17,309 nt of DNA from JBBPYC01 sp038200275 (lineage in GTDB: Bacteria > Pseudomonadota > Gammaproteobacteria > Burkholderiales > Burkholderiaceae_C), in assembly GCA_038200275.1 (NCBI GenBank), contig JBBPYC010000039.1, positions 1 through 17,309 of the forward strand, given 5' to 3'. Below, piece after piece: positions 14,968 to 17,309 of this stretch. Below the pieces are notes generated by a model. That model was not told the origin of the DNA and ran no database searches. It saw only the letters and a list, made by a program, of their open reading frames with translations. A program made the position numbers and the translations under genes. How positions within the stretch are numbered: position 1 is the first letter of the stretch; each line of letters starts with the position of its first letter.

Positions 14968-16266
14968 ATGTTCGCACTCATCGACGGCAACAATTTTTAT
15001 GTGTCGTGCGAGCGCATCTTCAGGCCGAGCTTGAATGGCCTGCCGGTTGTGGTGTTGTCGAACAACGATGGCTGTGCAATTGCGCGGTCGAACGAAGCCA
15101 AGATGCTGGGCATCCGCATGGGGCACCCGTGGTTCCAGATGCGCCATCTTGAGGAATCGCATGGTGTCGTCGCACTGTCGGCCAATTTCGCCTTGTACGG
15201 CGACATCAGCGATCGGGTCGCGAGCCTGATCGCAGGTTTCGGCCCGCGCCAGGAGATTTACTCGATCGACGAATCGTTTGTTGATCTCGCCGGTATGCCA
15301 GGGGATCTTGGTGCGCGCGGTCACAAGCTGCGCAGCCGCATCCTGCAGTGGGTAGGCATCCCTTGCGGCATCGGGATAGGCCGCACCAAAACGCTTGCGA
15401 AGCTGGCCAATCACGTTGCTAAGACTGCGGAACGGAAGCCGGGCTCCTACCCGGCGAAGCTTGCCCAGGTCTGCGACTTCGGCTCGCTCACCGAAGCCGA
15501 GTTCACCGCCGTGCTGCAGGCGACCGACGTCGGCGAGGTATGGGGCATCGGCCGACGCATCGGGGCGCAGTTGACGGAAGCGGGCATTCGCACTGTTCAC
15601 GATCTGATTCAGCTTGATCCCGCCACCGTCCGGCGCCGGTGGTCTGTCGTGCTGGAGCGCACCGTGCGCGAGCTGCGCGGCTTGTCGTGCATTGCGCTTG
15701 AGGACATCGCTCCGTCAAAAAAGGAAATTGCCTGCACGCGAACCTTTGGCCATCCGGTCGAGCACATCCACGAATTGGCCGAAGCGGTCACCGAGTTCGC
15801 CAGCCGCGCGGCCGAGAAGCTGCGCAAGCAAGACAGCGTGGCAGTGCAGGTGCTTACGTTCATTCACACCAGTCCGTTCCGGCGCAGCGAGCCGCAGTAC
15901 AGCCGATCAGTCACCGTGCCGTTGCGCCGCCCGAGTGCTGATACCCGCAGCATCGTGCAAGCGGCGCTCATGGGCCTGCGCGCAATCTACCGGCCGGGCT
16001 ACAAGCTGGCCAAAGCGGGCGTGTTGCTGCTGGAGCTGATGCCGGCGTCGGTCAACCAAGCCGAGCTGGACCTGGAGCCCGAGCCGCGAAGCAAAGGCAA
16101 GCTCATGGCGGCAATGGACCAACTTAACGGCCGGTACGGCAAAGGCACGGTGCTGCTGGCCAGCGCGGGCTTGGCAGGCGAGCGCAGGACGTGGACGATG
16201 CAGCAGTCGCGGCGCACGCCGGCGTACACGACGCGGTGGGAGGACATGCCGATTATTCGGACATGA
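14968..16266 (+). CDS. umuC: UmuC, Y-family DNA polymerase V catalytic subunit
   Basis: A 432-residue translesion polymerase (E. coli UmuC has 422). It bypasses lesions with UmuD' and RecA at stalled forks. Start ATG 14968 (MFALIDGNNFYVSCERIF) is 20 bp after umuD; an in-frame start at 14905 would overlap umuD and is rejected. Visible motifs are Asp6 in ALIDGNNF, the YSIDESFVDL metal-binding pair, and the helix-hairpin-helix region GIGIGRTKTLAKLAN. VWGIGRRIGAQLTEAGIRTVHDL and the little-finger region EIACTRTFGHPV follow. Near the C-terminus VNQAELDLEPE sits where the beta-clamp motif (Q-x-x-L-x-L-F) usually is; the final Phe is Glu here. The gene is intact. Confidence 0.95.
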   Translation: MFALIDGNNFYVSCERIFRPSLNGLPVVVLSNNDGCAIARSNEAKMLGIRMGHPWFQMRHLEESHGVVALSANFALYGDISDRVASLIAGFGPRQEIYSIDESFVDLAGMPGDLGARGHKLRSRILQWVGIPCGIGIGRTKTLAKLANHVAKTAERKPGSYPAKLAQVCDFGSLTEAEFTAVLQATDVGEVWGIGRRIGAQLTEAGIRTVHDLIQLDPATVRRRWSVVLERTVRELRGLSCIALEDIAPSKKEIACTRTFGHPVEHIHELAEAVTEFASRAAEKLRKQDSVAVQVLTFIHTSPFRRSEPQYSRSVTVPLRRPSADTRSIVQAALMGLRAIYRPGYKLAKAGVLLLELMPASVNQAELDLEPEPRSKGKLMAAMDQLNGRYGKGTVLLASAGLAGERRTWTMQQSRRTPAYTTRWEDMPIIRT

Positions 16267-16473
16267 GCAACGCTGTGCCTCGCCTGACAGCATGTCTTTC
16301 AAAGCGGCGGCATAAATCCAGAAAGCTTGGCACCTAACTTGTGGTGGGGCTCAGTCGCACGCTCGTTGAGCATCTGACGTTGCTCTGACATCAAATCCAG
16401 CTTTTGTCTTCGCTTCCACAACCAGGTCGCAACTCGCTTTCCAAAACCTTGAAGGCCAGCACTGTCTCCATGT
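16267..16473. other. Spacer between umuC and the RelE-like toxin gene
   Basis: Two convergent genes end on either side. No T-tract hairpin typical of an intrinsic terminator is visible. A minus-strand frame ending at 16299 (GFGKRVATWLWKRRQKLD, then MLNERATEPHH) has protein-like composition but overlaps relE and has no known relatives that I recognise, so it is not called. Confidence 0.35.
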
Positions 16474-16752
16474 TCAGCTTCGGTCTCGATACACCACCTT
16501 GCGATCGCCGATCCGCACCACCAACACGCGCAGCGCTTGGTCTTCGATCTTCGCCACGATGCGGTAGTCACCGACGCGGTACTTCCAGAATTCGCCCAGC
16601 TTCGAGCCCTTCAGGGCTTCGCCGATGCTGCGCACGTCGTCGAGTTTGAGTACGCGGTCATGGAGAAAGGTAAGGATGCGCCGTGCCACTTGAGGATCCA
16701 GTGCGTCCAGCTCACGCTCGGCCGCGCGCTCGATCTCAAGTGTCCATGCCAT
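16474..16752 (-). CDS. relE: RelE/ParE-family toxin
   Basis: A 92-residue toxin of the RelE fold, which as a family cleaves mRNA on the ribosome or inhibits gyrase (ParE type). The family pattern is clear: an N-terminal helix (ERELDALDPQVARRILTFL), then GSKLGEFWKYRVGDYRIVAKIEDQALRVLVVRIGDRKVVYR, with basic residues in the WKYRVGDYRI strand and the VVYR end. The start codon overlaps the antitoxin gene by 17 bp, so the two are translated together. Whether it is an RNase (RelE) or gyrase poison (ParE) cannot be told from sequence alone; the RelE form is more likely by length and motif. Confidence 0.9.
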   Translation of the reverse strand: MAWTLEIERAAERELDALDPQVARRILTFLHDRVLKLDDVRSIGEALKGSKLGEFWKYRVGDYRIVAKIEDQALRVLVVRIGDRKVVYRDRS

Positions 16753-16963
16753 AACGCTTCATCACGTCTTCGAGTGGCGTCGCGTGACTGCGCCCGGCTC
16801 GCAACTCGATCAGTCGCTGCTCGGCCAAGTAGAGGTCTTCGAGGTCTTCGATGTGCTCACGGATCGCTTCGAGCATGTAGAACGTTTTGCTGCGTCCTGT
16901 GCGTTCAGCCAAGCTGTCCAGGCGGCTTGAAATGTCGTCTGGCAGCCTTAAAGACACAACCAT
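16736..16963 (-). CDS. relB: Ribbon-helix-helix antitoxin, RelB-like
   Basis: A 75-residue protein with an N-terminal ribbon-helix-helix: the strand MVVSLRLPDDI, helix SSRLDSLAERTG and helix SKTFYMLEAIREHIEDLEDLY. The C-terminal tail (residues about 50-75) should wrap around the toxin. It precedes the toxin gene, as is normal for type II pairs. A GGGA ribosome site lies about 8 nt before the ATG at 16963, and an operator-like palindrome is 17 bp upstream. It is expected to neutralise the toxin and repress the operon. Confidence 0.9.
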   Translation of the reverse strand: MVVSLRLPDDISSRLDSLAERTGRSKTFYMLEAIREHIEDLEDLYLAEQRLIELRAGRSHATPLEDVMKRYGMDT

Positions 16964-16980
16964 TTTTGATCCCTAAAAAT

Positions 16981-17006
16981 AGCATGAGATACAAGTATCT
17001 CATGCT
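16981..17006. promoter_or_regulatory. Operator palindrome of the RelBE-like operon
   Basis: Arms AGCATGAGATAC and GTATCTCATGCT are exact inverted repeats around a 2-bp centre (AA). The site is 17 bp upstream of the antitoxin ATG, and the AT-rich stretch between (16966-16980) offers a -10-like TATTTT on the minus strand. Ribbon-helix-helix antitoxins bind palindromes like this one. Confidence 0.75.
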
Positions 17007-17309
17007 GCTGATTTAAGGGTTGCCAGCATTGCATGTTCGACCTGTCACGGCTGTTAGCCGCCTTGATCAGGCGCGCTGAGCAGGCTCCTTAATTGACAAG
17101 ACTCAGTCCTCCGTAAAGAAATTAGCGCTCGTGCCGCATGAGCCCCGTGCAGTAGTCGGTTGCTGCTGCTGTTGGCAAACTTTTCACGGCTTGGTGCAGG
17201 TTGCCGCTTGCTCGTGATTTGCTGCAACGATCCGGAATGTGCATCTGACAAATGGTCTGCCGTCGTATGACGTCTTTCTTTCCCTGCATGCATGGCAACA
17301 GTTCAGCAC
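17007..17309. other. Right-edge region with no recognised gene
   Basis: About 300 bp. A minus-strand frame at 17054-17293 exists but has a random composition and no recognisable motif. No tRNA, terminator or mobile-element end is evident. Confidence 0.4.

Noticed and set aside
16272..16289. CTGT and ACAG half-sites after umuC, possibly a second LexA box
   Set aside because: The half-sites are 10 bp apart instead of 8, so the spacing does not fit.
17054..17293. Minus-strand frame of 79 codons at the right edge
   Set aside because: No recognisable motif, ribosome site or conserved composition.

Overview
The window is GC-rich accessory DNA, most likely from a proteobacterium (Burkholderiales-like by codon use and gene content; this is an inference, since no rRNA, tRNA or core housekeeping gene is present). 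It looks like part of a genomic island or plasmid in which mobile elements are nested inside one another, followed by a cluster of stress and defence genes.

Left third, 1-4883, minus strand: one end and the transposition operon of a Tn7/Tn5053-like transposon. Reading inward from its terminus at 4883 there are about 165 bp of transposon end with four copies of a GTGGC-N3-YTTA motif (probable TnsB-binding sites). Then come a TnsA-like protein, a DDE transposase (TnsB/TniA), an AAA+ regulator (TnsC/TniB) and a TniQ/TnsD-family target selector that runs off the left edge. The genes overlap or nearly touch, so they form one operon. The TnsA-like protein seems to lack key catalytic residues. The transposon interrupts the istA gene of an IS21-family element (4884-6465). 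That istA also carries an in-frame amber codon, and the element ends in 23-bp repeats. The IS21 element in turn interrupts an IS630-family transposase (C-terminal part at 6466-6735).

Middle, 6746-12427: about 320 bp of element scars, then a frameshifted class C beta-lactamase/esterase-like serine hydrolase. Next is a two-gene operon, an AAA+ ATPase followed directly (TAAATG) by a large cytoplasmic subtilisin-like protease. This pair has the architecture of IetAS, known as a toxin-antitoxin/anti-phage type system. The ATPase has a helix-turn-helix at its C-terminus and 9-bp direct repeats just upstream, which suggests autoregulation.

Right third, 12428-16963: a truncated unknown reading frame, a thermonuclease-like (SNase) pseudogene with an amber codon, and a CoiA-like protein on the minus strand. 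Divergent from these is umuD-umuC (SOS mutagenic polymerase V), whose start codon lies inside a consensus LexA box. A RelE-type toxin with a ribbon-helix-helix antitoxin follows, preceded by a 26-bp operator palindrome. The last 300 bp hold nothing I can assign.

Together the genes describe a mobile, partly decayed island carrying plasmid/island maintenance or phage-defence modules (IetAS-like, RelE-like) and DNA-damage or DNA-handling genes (UmuDC, CoiA-like, SNase).
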